From Paenibacillus plantiphilus (GTDB lineage: Bacteria; Bacillota; Bacilli; Paenibacillales; Paenibacillaceae): a stretch of 64,000 nt of DNA. The first letter of the stretch is position 1. Each line of letters opens with the position of its first letter. The stretch is from contig NZ_CAKMMF010000032.1 of NCBI RefSeq assembly GCF_927798095.1, positions 1-64,000 on the forward strand, read 5' to 3'. Both the position numbers and the translations under genes were made by a program. Below the pieces are notes generated by a model. The model saw only the letters and a list, made by a program, of their open reading frames with translations, was not told the origin of the DNA and did not search any database. Shown one piece after another: positions 25,849 to 34,752 of this stretch.

Positions 25849-26694
25849 ATGATGTCGAAACGCAGGAGAATCTTGTTAATTGCAGGTTATTTTTTATTAG
25901 CTATATGGTTATTATTGTTTTTCGCATCGTATGAATCTGGTTTTATACTGCTGTTGATGTTTCCGTTTTTATTTATTTTCAAGGATACGTTTGTAGTATT
26001 TTCTGTGCTATTTTCTGTTTACTTGTTTTTCAAGAGTAAAAAGTGGTTGTCCGAAGAACGGCTGGCAGGCGTTGCTTTCTTAATCCCAGCAGTATTAATA
26101 GCAATCGTTATTGTTGTACCGATCCTGCAAAGAGAGATTGATTTGAAAACGAAGGAGCCCAATGATGAGCTAATTAGATCATATATCGAGAGTAATAATA
26201 TTAGCAGCTCCAATTTAATTAATATGTCAGAGCCTTTGTTGAACTATCATGCTGAAGAGAAGCATTTGGAATTATATTTAAGAATCGATAGAGAGAAATT
26301 TTTCGATTTTATGAAAACGGCATCTAATGGAGAATCACGAATCATGGACGAAGATACCGCGAGATATATGATGAATCGATTTTATCTTGATTTAATCAAT
26401 CTTCCAAGCAATATTGCTGAGGCAACAAGGGCGCCAGAAAAAATAACGGTGTACGGATACTGGGGGGATGAGCTTATTTGTACGACGTACTTTGAAATGG
26501 GCAACGGCGTGCATTATAGAATTAAAGAGCCGTATCCTAAAGTAGTTTTGAGTGGAATTGGTGATGAATGGTATCTGCAATACACGCTGAATGGAGAAAG
26601 CAAAGACTTATTGTTTAGGGAAGAGGTTGTTCCTTCAGAGTTTTCTTATGAAATATTAGATGATAGTTTGATTGCATCTCTGAAAAAAAAGTGA
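25849..26694 (+). CDS. Hypothetical membrane protein, AT-rich
   Basis: This 281-residue protein has about four hydrophobic helices in its first 110 residues (LLIAGYFLLAIWLLLFFASY, FILLLMFPFLFIF, FVVFSVLFSVYLFF, AGVAFLIPAVLIAIVIVVPIL). A soluble C-terminal domain of about 170 residues follows, without recognisable motifs. A modest ribosome-binding site (AGAGGG) precedes two ATGs. The gene is far AT-richer than its surroundings and sits between two 18-bp direct repeats, which suggests it was inserted. I do not recognise a family. Confidence 0.6.
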   Translation: MMSKRRRILLIAGYFLLAIWLLLFFASYESGFILLLMFPFLFIFKDTFVVFSVLFSVYLFFKSKKWLSEERLAGVAFLIPAVLIAIVIVVPILQREIDLKTKEPNDELIRSYIESNNISSSNLINMSEPLLNYHAEEKHLELYLRIDREKFFDFMKTASNGESRIMDEDTARYMMNRFYLDLINLPSNIAEATRAPEKITVYGYWGDELICTTYFEMGNGVHYRIKEPYPKVVLSGIGDEWYLQYTLNGESKDLLFREEVVPSEFSYEILDDSLIASLKKK

Positions 26695-26706
26695 TGATAT
26701 AAGGAA

Positions 26707-26724
26707 TGCCCGTTCTGCCGCATC
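26707..26724 (+). repeat. 18-bp direct repeat, right copy
   Basis: Identical to 25671-25688. Here the repeat overlaps a short hairpin (GTTCTG-CCGCAT-CAGAAC) next to the terminator at 26731. Confidence 0.7.
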
Positions 26725-26730
26725 AGAACG

Positions 26731-26775
26731 CAGGGAGCCGACAACGTCAATCGCGATGACGTCATCGGCTCTCTG
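26731..26775. terminator. Bidirectional terminator-like hairpin
   Basis: CAGGGAGCCGA-CA-ACGTCA and TGACGT-CA-TCGGCTCTCTG form a long stem with a 7-base loop between convergent genes. The T run is weak on both strands. Confidence 0.6.
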
Positions 26776-26801
26776 ATTTGTATTACTGGGCACTCCTGTT
26801 G

Positions 26802-27461
26802 TTAAAGGGCTTGTCGTTCTTCCTTCAGCTTCTGAAGTTCGGCTTGAACCTCCTCCTGCATGTCCAGGGAATAAGGGACGGCGTATGGCGAATGCTGCGC
26901 ATCCCGCACGGCGTTCGCTCTGGCTTCCATCAGCCCTACCTTTTCTTCCATACGGGAAAATCCGCGCATTATTTTTTCCTTTTGAAAGGACGGCATCGCT
27001 GTGGCAGCCGCTTGAATCGCTTGCGCTGCGTGGACTCTTGCAATGAGGAATGAGAGCTTGCTCTGCAACTCCCTGTAGGCATCAGCAAGCCTGATCTGCT
27101 CCTCCTTCAGGATTGCAATCTGCTGCCGGACAATGACCTGCTGCTCGACATAGGCATTCAGCATTTGCCCATGATAGAGCTTCTCCTGCAAAGCGATCTC
27201 TGCGATGCTGTCCTCCCCCCTGTCAACGGCAAGCTGGGCTTGACGGGCGCGCTTGCCCACAACCTGTTCGGTCCTTGCTATAAGCGCTTTGTTCTGCTGT
27301 TCGGCCGCGTATTGCTCGGCAAGCGCGTTATGAATGTTCGCGATTTGCTCCTCCAGCTGGCGAATGTAATGCTTTCCCATACTGATCGGGTCCTCAAAGC
27401 GGTCCAGCATGTGGTGGATATCTGCTGCAGCAATTTCTTTCATTCGTCCGAAAATTTTCAT
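26802..27461 (-). CDS. PspA/IM30 (LiaH-like) phage-shock protein
   Basis: This 219-residue, almost wholly helical protein matches PspA/LiaH: it begins MKIFGRMKEIAAADIHHMLDR, followed by EDPISMGKHYIRQLEEQI and long coiled-coil helices through residue 215. Members bind stressed membranes and form ESCRT-III-like rings. The open frame extends upstream, but ATG at 27461 has AAGGAGG at good spacing. It begins just past the stop of the upstream membrane gene (1-base gap), so the two are coupled. The pair resembles liaI-liaH of the cell-envelope stress response. Confidence 0.85.
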   Translation of the reverse strand: MKIFGRMKEIAAADIHHMLDRFEDPISMGKHYIRQLEEQIANIHNALAEQYAAEQQNKALIARTEQVVGKRARQAQLAVDRGEDSIAEIALQEKLYHGQMLNAYVEQQVIVRQQIAILKEEQIRLADAYRELQSKLSFLIARVHAAQAIQAAATAMPSFQKEKIMRGFSRMEEKVGLMEARANAVRDAQHSPYAVPYSLDMQEEVQAELQKLKEERQAL

Positions 27462-27462
27462 A

Positions 27463-27963
27463 TTAGTGCTCCTCCTTAGTGGTGTTCTTCTCCCATTCGT
27501 CCAGTAATTGAGCGCGGTCGTATTCCGGCTGCAAGCAAGGTTTCGATATCGGTTCATGAAGCAGCACGGTCTGACCGTGCTTGTTCAATCTTCTGTGGAG
27601 CAAATAGACCAACGCTACGATTACTGCGCACACAAGAGGGTTTAACAAGGACAGCATTGCAATAATGGCCAGTATGCCACCGGCCCATCTCGCCATCCCT
27701 TTGCCTTTGGCCCAAATCAGCCCGCCCAGCAGCAGTACGCCAACCTTTAATAGCAGCGACGCCCAATGGATGGAGTGATGAATCGGTTCTCCGCGGAATC
27801 CGCCTCGCATGAAAGGAGCATGACCGTTCATAGAGCGATATTTTTCCTGGACAAAGTGGCCGGGGGCTCCTTGAAACCAAGGCATGTGGTAGAGGAGATA
27901 ACCCAGTACAGCCAACAATCCTCCTGCAAGAAACCATGTGATAGCGCTATATTGTCTCTTCAA
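27463..27963 (-). CDS. Membrane protein coupled to PspA
   Basis: This 166-residue protein has about four hydrophobic segments: residues 8-27 (ITWFLAGGLLAVLGYLLYHM), about 68-85 (LLLKVGVLLLGGLIWAKG) and a long region at about 90-123. The C-terminal 40 residues are hydrophilic (LLDEWEKNTTKEEH). The start is TTG at 27963 behind GAAGGAGGTGATC. By position it may be the membrane anchor or partner of PspA, as LiaI is for LiaH, but sequence similarity to LiaI is not evident. Confidence 0.6.
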   Translation of the reverse strand: MKRQYSAITWFLAGGLLAVLGYLLYHMPWFQGAPGHFVQEKYRSMNGHAPFMRGGFRGEPIHHSIHWASLLLKVGVLLLGGLIWAKGKGMARWAGGILAIIAMLSLLNPLVCAVIVALVYLLHRRLNKHGQTVLLHEPISKPCLQPEYDRAQLLDEWEKNTTKEEH

Positions 27964-27979
27964 TGCTGATCACCTCCTT

Positions 27980-28060
27980 CTATGAATAAATGTTGATGAC
28001 TTCATGTATGGGGCCGTTGCAGATGTCTGAATTTCCTTGCTTATTGCTGGGGTTGTCCAT
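27980..28060 (-). CDS. 26-residue leader ORF upstream of the PspA operon
   Basis: A 26-codon frame with the product MDNPSNKQGNSDICNGPIHE followed by six further residues has a perfect AAGGAGG 8 bases before its ATG. It ends 16 bases before the TTG start of the membrane gene. Size, ribosome-binding site and position argue for real translation as a small protein or regulatory leader peptide. No family is recognised. Confidence 0.5.
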   Translation of the reverse strand: MDNPSNKQGNSDICNGPIHEVINIYS

Positions 28061-28352
28061 TTGCAGTACCTCCTTCCTGTCGTATGCTGTGCTACAAAAC
28101 CGAGTATAAAGGCGCTACCTGAATGCAGGATTAGGCCTGACTAAAGAGCAGCTTAGCGTAAGCTTAACGTTTGTTGAAAGACGGGGGAGCTAAAGGTACT
28201 AGATGAGAGAGTCTTTAGTCCTGCAAATGACTTTTCAACATAGGAGCCATATGGTAGCATAAACCTATTATGGGCGATTCGTATTTAGTAGAGCCTCATA
28301 ATTTGTCGTTTGTAAACGATTTCAAAATGAGTGCTTAGAAAGGAGGGATTTG
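28061..28352. other. Divergent promoter region with an inverted GACTAAAGA pair
   Basis: GACTAAAGA at 28139-28147 and its inverted copy TCTTTAGTC at 28212-28220 lie between the PspA operon and the P47-like gene. They could be operator half-sites for a response regulator. AGGAGGG at 28341 is the ribosome-binding site of the next gene. No other gene is seen here. Confidence 0.4.
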
Positions 28353-29795
28353 ATGAAAGCAGGTTCTTCGAAGGACCTTGCGGGCTATGATGCTGTCATA
28401 GCGATATCGGAGGATACGTTGAATTCACAGCTTCTCGGCTTGTACCGGGCAGGGTGGATTAGCGATGAAATGAAGCAGCAGGGAGATAGCGGCGATGTCC
28501 TTGAATCCTCTCTTGGCGCTCCAACGTTAACGCTCAAAAAAACCGCCAAATCGGACGACGTTATTCTGAACCTCAGCTTTGACAAAGGGACATTGACGTA
28601 CAGCTCGGGGGATACGGTCGATTTTGAAGGTATGGTGCTGAGCTTCAAAGCATTGATCGGTCAGCAATCCTTGCCGATGCATAGCCTTCTAGGCAGCCCG
28701 ATCGTTCCCGATTCAGTGAAGAAGCGGCTGGAGGGACTGCCGGAGGAGGATTTCGACGTTGAACAGCTTTTTCTCGATATTGTCCATACGATCGATCAGA
28801 GCCGGCTTACCCGTATCGATAATTTCGCTGATTTCGATGCGCTGAAGGTGATGCTTCCGCTTATTGTGCAGTTTTATCGCGAAGGAATTCAAGACGTGCA
28901 GCCTTTCGGCCTTGGTTATGTGCCTTCAAGCTCCTCTGGAGCTAATCAGGCCGGAGATCCGCTAAGACCGACTTCTATCGCCTACACCATTACCCATCAT
29001 GCAAGGCAAGGATGGAGCACATTCAATTATGTAATCATGACGGAGCATCGGGAGATGCCTCCGGGCAAGCCGGCTATTTCTATACCACTTGTAGATTCCG
29101 GTGATGTGCAGGGCAGGTATTGGATTGCCGCGCATCTCATGCAGCGATTGTTCCTGGATCCGATCAGAGATGCGATGGAGACGGACAAGCCATTCCAATG
29201 GCATGCGGACAAGCAATGCTGGACGTTGCAGAGCGAGATCGCGATAGATGAGCTTGATGAGACGCTGACAGAGCCTTCGGTTCGGTTATCCGCGAAGGGC
29301 AGGGTGTGTCCAGTATGCACAGTTAAGATGCAAGCACGGACATTTCCGAACGTATTCGACATTACCTTTGAAACATTGAGCGAGGTGGTCTACAGCGTGG
29401 ATGGGCAGCCAGGCAGCCTTAGTCCGCTTCAGGTTCAGGAGGATAGATTCGGCGGGGTATGGAACTTGACCCTCACGGACGACTGCCGGATTACGGTGAA
29501 CGGTGAAGTTACGCGATCCGCCGATTACACGGCCAATGCCAACCATAATATGTTGTATCGGGAGGATTACGCGAACGCATCCAACGTGCACAAGAGGATT
29601 CGGGACCGATTCGCCAACCTGATGAGCGGTGTGTGGGGGACGTTTCATTTTTTTAGTCTGCTATCGGTCAATACCTATTATCCTGTTCTGCAGCCGCTTA
29701 TTTTACCTCTCGGAGACCGGTTTTTCTTCGCGAGCCCTGCGTTTGACGGTGTTCAGGAGTGCAATTTACGCTTCAATATTACCTATAAAGAATAA
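28353..29795 (+). CDS. P47/TULIP-family protein
   Basis: This 480-residue soluble protein looks like the TULIP_P47 family, lipid-binding tubular folds first known from clostridial toxin loci (P47, OrfX proteins beside botulinum-type neurotoxins and mosquitocidal PMP1). It starts with the family-like phrase GYDAVIAISEDTLNSQLLGLY. Later come IVQFYREGIQDVQPFGLGYV, HARQGWSTFNYVIMTEHRE, a CPVC pair near residue 330, and an aromatic C-terminus. There is no signal peptide. ATG at 28353 has AGGAGGG 6 bases upstream. It is followed after 99 bases by a 1,226-residue protein. The family call is by pattern recognition, moderate certainty. Confidence 0.6.
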   Translation: MKAGSSKDLAGYDAVIAISEDTLNSQLLGLYRAGWISDEMKQQGDSGDVLESSLGAPTLTLKKTAKSDDVILNLSFDKGTLTYSSGDTVDFEGMVLSFKALIGQQSLPMHSLLGSPIVPDSVKKRLEGLPEEDFDVEQLFLDIVHTIDQSRLTRIDNFADFDALKVMLPLIVQFYREGIQDVQPFGLGYVPSSSSGANQAGDPLRPTSIAYTITHHARQGWSTFNYVIMTEHREMPPGKPAISIPLVDSGDVQGRYWIAAHLMQRLFLDPIRDAMETDKPFQWHADKQCWTLQSEIAIDELDETLTEPSVRLSAKGRVCPVCTVKMQARTFPNVFDITFETLSEVVYSVDGQPGSLSPLQVQEDRFGGVWNLTLTDDCRITVNGEVTRSADYTANANHNMLYREDYANASNVHKRIRDRFANLMSGVWGTFHFFSLLSVNTYYPVLQPLILPLGDRFFFASPAFDGVQECNLRFNITYKE

Positions 29796-29894
29796 TGCTG
29801 ACTACAGTCTCGAATTGATGGTCGTGAGTGGCCGGAAATCGTTGCATAGAACCTGTGTATATGTTCAATCTTAAATTTCTTGAGGAGGAGAAAA

Positions 29895-32800
29895 ATGAGG
29901 AATATTGTTGATCAACAGTTTGAGGTTACACTGTCTAAGCCGGGAGCGAATGAGGAGACGAAACTTGATGTCTCTGTTTCGTCTGAGCTGATGGAATATA
30001 CGCTGCAGGGAGCGCTGCTTAGTGCGGATGAGAGCTTCCCGCTGAATGTTGTTGAGGACGCCAACGGGAACTCGATGGTGTTCGCCGTTATGAAGGATCG
30101 TCAGCTGCATCTGGTGCTGAATATAAACGGCTCCGAAACAGGATGGAAGGCTGTTAATCTATCGGGCAAGGTCGCCAGTGGCCCCGTTGTAACGTATGCC
30201 GTATCGCAGAACAGAAGCGGCGGCATTACAGTTGCGCTTGCTGCAGTAGAAGGGAGCAACCACAGCCTGTGGGTATCGAGAACGTTGCCGAACACGGCAG
30301 GCGATGTCGAGCGGTGGGAGCGGATGGAATGGGCGGAGCGCCCTGATGTCAAGCCGCACCGAATCGGCAGCCTTCATCTTGGAACGGATGACGACAAGGC
30401 GGGATTTCCGATATTGATAGCAGCAACGCAGGATGATGAAGCGCATGATAAGGCGCAGCATTATATCGTGCAAACGGCTCCTGGCGCGCAAGCCGGACTG
30501 TGGGAGCAGTTCCCGATGCCGGAGAACGCCCAGGAAATCATTGCGCTGACACCGGGCAGCCATGCGCTCGGTCGGGGAGTCTACACACTGTATCGCAAGG
30601 AGGCTGCGCTTCGGCTTGTATTCACCTCTGTCAAGGATACCTACGGCAAGACGCATAATGTGGAGCTTCCTGTACCGCAAGGGGCCCGCTCGCTCGATGC
30701 TCTGTCAGCCGGATCGAAGGGATTCACCGATCTGTATATTGGCGGAGACGGCATTCATCGCATACCAGCGCGCAATCAATCCTCTGTGAAAAGCAGACAG
30801 TATGTCGCAGAGCTCGCGAATGCAGCGACAACAGCTGGCATTAAGCAAATTATTGTGCGTGATGACGAAGACAAGGTTTCGGTATGGGGTCTTTCGAAGG
30901 AAAACCGGCTGCATTATATTAGCGGCATCAAAAATGCGATGGTTGCAGCGGCATTGGCGACAGAGGCGGAGGATGAAACAGAAGGAGGTCCACTGCTTGG
31001 CGCGGAAGACACGGCATGGGAGAAGGCCATCGTTATCCGCAGCGGCGTGACCAGCCTTGCTCCGATTCGGAACAGCAAGCTGCAGGCGGACACTGTTCTA
31101 ATGAAGGAAGGAGAGAACAAACTGCTCGTTATGGCGCAAGCGCCGGAGACAAGGCTGTGGAGCTCGACGAGTATTTCCTTGCCGGATGATGGACAGGTAC
31201 GGAAGCTTAAAGCCTATGCCACAAAGCTGCATATGAAGAAAGCGGATGGATCGCCATTCTTCCCTGAGCTGGAGCAGAAGCTGGCCGAGAGTGACGGCAG
31301 CGGGAAGAATGAAGGAGAAGCCTCGCTCCAATTCCGTCTGTCAGCCTCCGATTATGTTCAGCTTGAGGCTAACAGCATCAGCTATACATTGAGCAAGGGC
31401 GACTCCGTTATGATAACACCGGATGCATACGGCGACATCTCGATTATTACGCTTGCAGACGATATAAGCACGCCTGTGCTGTATCTGGAGCATCCGTCCT
31501 TTGCAAGCCGAATTGTCATAAATCCTGCAGCCAAAGTACATGACGGATTGAATGCAATCAAGAGCGCGGATGACCTGGGCAAGGTGAAGCTGCAGGATGG
31601 CCGCGAGCTTGTTGATGCGGACCGCAAAGGAAATCTGGATTCTGCTGTGAAGGGAGTTTGCAGTCTTCAGAAGGTTGCCGGCGATCTTCCTAAGGACGGG
31701 ACAGCTGCAAGCGTCCATTCACCTCTTGAGGCTGCCAATGACAGGGAGCAATGGTCTGGAGCATTCGGCATGTCTTTCAGCCGAGAGGCTGGATTGAACT
31801 ATTATCAAGAGGAAGAGGCATTTATGATGATGTCCTCGGCAGTGGCTCTCGATTTGCCCGGTGCAGCCAACGGGGACTGGTTCGAGGAGGCCATCAGACG
31901 ATTCACCGGCGATGTGCTGGCTTGGGCGAAGAACGCTTTGCACGATGCCTATGAGTTCATCGTCGTGAAGACGGGGCCGATCTGGCAATTCGCGCTCAAG
32001 ATTGGCCGGGAAATATACAAATTTACAATGAATTGCTTGAGTCATGTATACAGCACGCTCAGCTGGCTGCTTGAGAATACGCTGGGCATAGATCTTGATA
32101 AAATTGTCGGCTGGCTCGGATTTTTGTTCAATTGGGATGACGTTCTGGCGACGAAGCAGGTTCTCGTGCAAGCCGTCAACAACAATCTGGCGTTCGGGCG
32201 CAGTGAAATTCGCAAGGCGGAGAAGAAAGTCGACAAGTTCTTCGAGGATATCGTTCATTCACTTAAGAACAGGCGCGGAGAGCTGAAGGATATGAAAGGC
32301 TTGAACGCAACGCTTCAATCAGCTGATAAAGGGAAGAAGGATGACGCGGCGCCGGACAGCAAGAAGGCGCTTCATTTCATGGAGCAGAGCCCGGCAGGCC
32401 ATTATTCCAGCTACCTGATGCGCGGTGGGGTGATGCATGAAAAGGTGCTGGCATCGCTTCAGGCTCCCAATGTGATGAACGACGGCTATCTCGACAGGCT
32501 CCGCAAGCTGTTCAATGATACGATAGTGCCGACGCTTCATGATGTCGAAGAGGATGTGAAGCGATTCGGCGAGGATTTCCAGAAGCTGTTCAAGGACAAG
32601 GAGCTTTCTGTGGCTTCATCGCTGGAAATTCTGGCTGGTGATGCAGCGATCGGCCTGCTTAATGTCGGCAAGAATATGATCGTCAGCCTCCTCAAGGTGA
32701 TCGAGGAGATTATGCATACCGTCGAGGATCTGATCAATAAGGATGTCAATTTGCCGATCATCTCGGCCTTCTACAAGGAGTTCGCCAAGTCGGACAAAAT

Positions 32801-33575
32801 GTCGGTGCTCGATATTATTTCGCTGCTTCTGGCGATTCCATCAACCTATGCGTACAAGCTGTTGAAGGGTAAAGCGCCGTTCCCGAAAGACGGGGGAGAG
32901 CTTGCAGCAATGGATAGCGAGACGTTCTTCCGCAAAATAAAAGAAGAAGGTCCTATGCAGGGCATTGCGGATGAAGCGTCAGCCAATGACACTGCCAGCG
33001 TGCTGAAGATCTATTCTTACATCGGCGGCTTGGCAAGCGCGAGCATGTATCATATTTGGCGCAAGGCGGAGGTAGTGGCAACCTGCGCGGAGTCGAAGAT
33101 TCCGGCTGCTGTGGAGTCGCCGTTCTGTCTGCTGCAGGTGGCGCTGACGGTACCGTTTGGCAAATGGACGGATCCGGGCAATATCGCCGCATGGGCGATC
33201 AAGTGGGGTTTCCTGATCAAAAATCTATACGATATTTGCTTCCCGGGGGAATCCAAGGCGGGGCATATCATTAAGATCATCATCTCCATCGTTGCGGAGA
33301 TCGCCAATGTGGCCAAGCTGATCTATGCGATCTATACCGATCGGGACAAGGCGGGACGGATCGTACTGGCATCGTGGAAGGGAATCGAGGACGTCATTAC
33401 CTTCATCGGCAATATTGTAGGCGGAGTAGCTGGCCTGCTTCCGCCGTCTACACCTTACGGCGGCAAATACATTGCAGCGCTGGTCAGTTGCGGCGCGCTT
33501 GAGCTGAGCACAGGCTCTGCCGTGGTGCGTACGGGAACAACGATTCTAGCAGATGAGCTTATGTACAACAGCTGA
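29895..33575 (+). CDS. Large propeller-plus-helical protein of unknown function
   Basis: This 1,226-residue protein has no signal peptide. Residues about 60-450 contain seven or so repeats ending in patterns such as NHSLWVSRT, AGLWEQFPMP, RLVFTSV, VSVWGLS and RLWSSTSISLP, consistent with a beta-propeller. Residues about 680-1,226 are helical, with amphipathic segments (WLLENTLGIDLDKIVGWLGF) and hydrophobic stretches near the C-terminus (IVGGVAGLLPPS). Such a lectin-like or propeller head with a helical body recalls large insecticidal or pore-forming proteins, but I recognise no named family. Start ATG 29895 follows AGGAGG; the TTG at 29880 lies in that site. It is cotranscribed with the P47-like gene. 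A perfect hairpin follows. Confidence 0.75.
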   Translation: MRNIVDQQFEVTLSKPGANEETKLDVSVSSELMEYTLQGALLSADESFPLNVVEDANGNSMVFAVMKDRQLHLVLNINGSETGWKAVNLSGKVASGPVVTYAVSQNRSGGITVALAAVEGSNHSLWVSRTLPNTAGDVERWERMEWAERPDVKPHRIGSLHLGTDDDKAGFPILIAATQDDEAHDKAQHYIVQTAPGAQAGLWEQFPMPENAQEIIALTPGSHALGRGVYTLYRKEAALRLVFTSVKDTYGKTHNVELPVPQGARSLDALSAGSKGFTDLYIGGDGIHRIPARNQSSVKSRQYVAELANAATTAGIKQIIVRDDEDKVSVWGLSKENRLHYISGIKNAMVAAALATEAEDETEGGPLLGAEDTAWEKAIVIRSGVTSLAPIRNSKLQADTVLMKEGENKLLVMAQAPETRLWSSTSISLPDDGQVRKLKAYATKLHMKKADGSPFFPELEQKLAESDGSGKNEGEASLQFRLSASDYVQLEANSISYTLSKGDSVMITPDAYGDISIITLADDISTPVLYLEHPSFASRIVINPAAKVHDGLNAIKSADDLGKVKLQDGRELVDADRKGNLDSAVKGVCSLQKVAGDLPKDGTAASVHSPLEAANDREQWSGAFGMSFSREAGLNYYQEEEAFMMMSSAVALDLPGAANGDWFEEAIRRFTGDVLAWAKNALHDAYEFIVVKTGPIWQFALKIGREIYKFTMNCLSHVYSTLSWLLENTLGIDLDKIVGWLGFLFNWDDVLATKQVLVQAVNNNLAFGRSEIRKAEKKVDKFFEDIVHSLKNRRGELKDMKGLNATLQSADKGKKDDAAPDSKKALHFMEQSPAGHYSSYLMRGGVMHEKVLASLQAPNVMNDGYLDRLRKLFNDTIVPTLHDVEEDVKRFGEDFQKLFKDKELSVASSLEILAGDAAIGLLNVGKNMIVSLLKVIEEIMHTVEDLINKDVNLPIISAFYKEFAKSDKMSVLDIISLLLAIPSTYAYKLLKGKAPFPKDGGELAAMDSETFFRKIKEEGPMQGIADEASANDTASVLKIYSYIGGLASASMYHIWRKAEVVATCAESKIPAAVESPFCLLQVALTVPFGKWTDPGNIAAWAIKWGFLIKNLYDICFPGESKAGHIIKIIISIVAEIANVAKLIYAIYTDRDKAGRIVLASWKGIEDVITFIGNIVGGVAGLLPPSTPYGGKYIAALVSCGALELSTGSAVVRTGTTILADELMYNS

Positions 33576-33588
33576 CCCAAGCTTGCAT

Positions 33589-33634
33589 GAAATCCCCGCA
33601 TACGATGGCTGGATGAATCGTATGCGGGGATTTC
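33589..33634 (+). terminator. Strong hairpin terminator after the P47/propeller operon
   Basis: GAAATCCCCGCATACGAT and its exact complement form an 18-bp stem with a 10-base loop, ending in TTTC. The rest of the gap to 33911 holds a second imperfect hairpin (33707-33738, CAGCGG..CCGCTG followed by ATTTTGGTTTT) and no gene. AGTAGGAGGA at 33896 is the ribosome-binding site of the next gene. Confidence 0.75.
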
Positions 33635-33911
33635 TGATTCATGAACGATACAAAAAAATGGCTCTGTGCGAATACAGCGAAGGGTCGGAAGAATCCTCCG
33701 AACCCGCAGCGGCTTGTTCTTCGATACGTCAACCGCTGATTTTGGTTTTAAGCCAAAAACAAAAAAGTTTACGTTCATTTTATATAGACTGCTAATGATA
33801 AATATTGGTAGTATATTACCGAAAGCTTGGCAATCTGTTTTCAACCTTTATAAGGATCTTCATGCGAGAAAATGAAAGAATTTGATACACATCTAGTAGG
33901 AGGAACTGACA

Positions 33912-34751
33912 ATGACTGAAGTGAAGCTATCCATTGGCTACGATGAGTATGAAGAGGGCAAGAAAATGCAGGATATGCTGGAGGAGCTGGCTAATGGTCC
34001 AGCGGCCAAGGAGCTGACCAGCCTCATTATCGGGGATTGGGGAGGCGCATATGAGAATGATTCCAGTGAAATTGTGGAGACGCTTGTACGGCTGAACGGA
34101 CAATTCCCTGGTCTGCGCAAGCTGTTTATCGGGGATATGGACTTTGAAGAATGTGAAGTTTCTTGGATTCTGCAATCGAATTTGGCGCCGTTATTGACCG
34201 CTTATCCCGAACTGGTGTCATTAACGATTAAGGGCAGCAGCCAGCTTGAGCTTGACCCTGCGCGCCATGAGAAGCTGGAAGAGCTAGTCATCATTTGCGG
34301 CGGGCTGGGTGAGGATGTTATAGCCAGTATTCATGGTGGACAATTTCCGCGTTTGAAGAAGCTGGAATTGTATATGGGTGTAGATGATTACGGCTTCGAC
34401 GGTGATCTGGACACGATTCTTCCGCTTATCGAACCCGACAAATTCCCGGCATTAACGTATCTAGGATTGAAGAATAGCGAGATTCAGGATGAAATCGCTA
34501 TTGCGCTGGCCCAGGCTCCAATTCTCGATCAATTACATACGCTGGACCTGTCAATGGGCACGCTGTCGGACAAAGGGGCGGAAGCGCTGCTGGGCAGCGA
34601 GAGAGTGAAGAAGCTGCAGTTTCTGAATTTAAGCCATCATTACATGTCCGATGTAATGATAAGCCGTTTGCAGCAATCGGGACTTCATGTGGATGTGAGC
34701 GAGCAGCAGGAATCGGATGATGACTATCGTTACCCTGCCTTGACTGAATAG
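33912..34751 (+). CDS. STM4015-family leucine-rich-repeat protein
   Basis: This 279-residue protein consists of leucine-rich repeats (ELTSLIIGDW, LRKLFIGDMDFEE, LEELVIICGGLG, LKKLELYMGV, LTYLGLKNSEI, LHTLDLSMGTLSD, LQFLNLSHHYMSD). It matches the STM4015 family named after a Salmonella cluster. A charged tail, SEQQESDDDYRYPALTE, follows the last repeat. It is cytoplasmic by sequence. It heads the five-gene cassette STM4015-4014-4013-4012-4011, with a strong ribosome-binding site, and the next gene begins one base after its stop. Function is unknown; it may be a binding or recognition scaffold or a substrate of the cassette enzymes. Confidence 0.8.
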   Translation: MTEVKLSIGYDEYEEGKKMQDMLEELANGPAAKELTSLIIGDWGGAYENDSSEIVETLVRLNGQFPGLRKLFIGDMDFEECEVSWILQSNLAPLLTAYPELVSLTIKGSSQLELDPARHEKLEELVIICGGLGEDVIASIHGGQFPRLKKLELYMGVDDYGFDGDLDTILPLIEPDKFPALTYLGLKNSEIQDEIAIALAQAPILDQLHTLDLSMGTLSDKGAEALLGSERVKKLQFLNLSHHYMSDVMISRLQQSGLHVDVSEQQESDDDYRYPALTE

Positions 34752-34752
34752 G

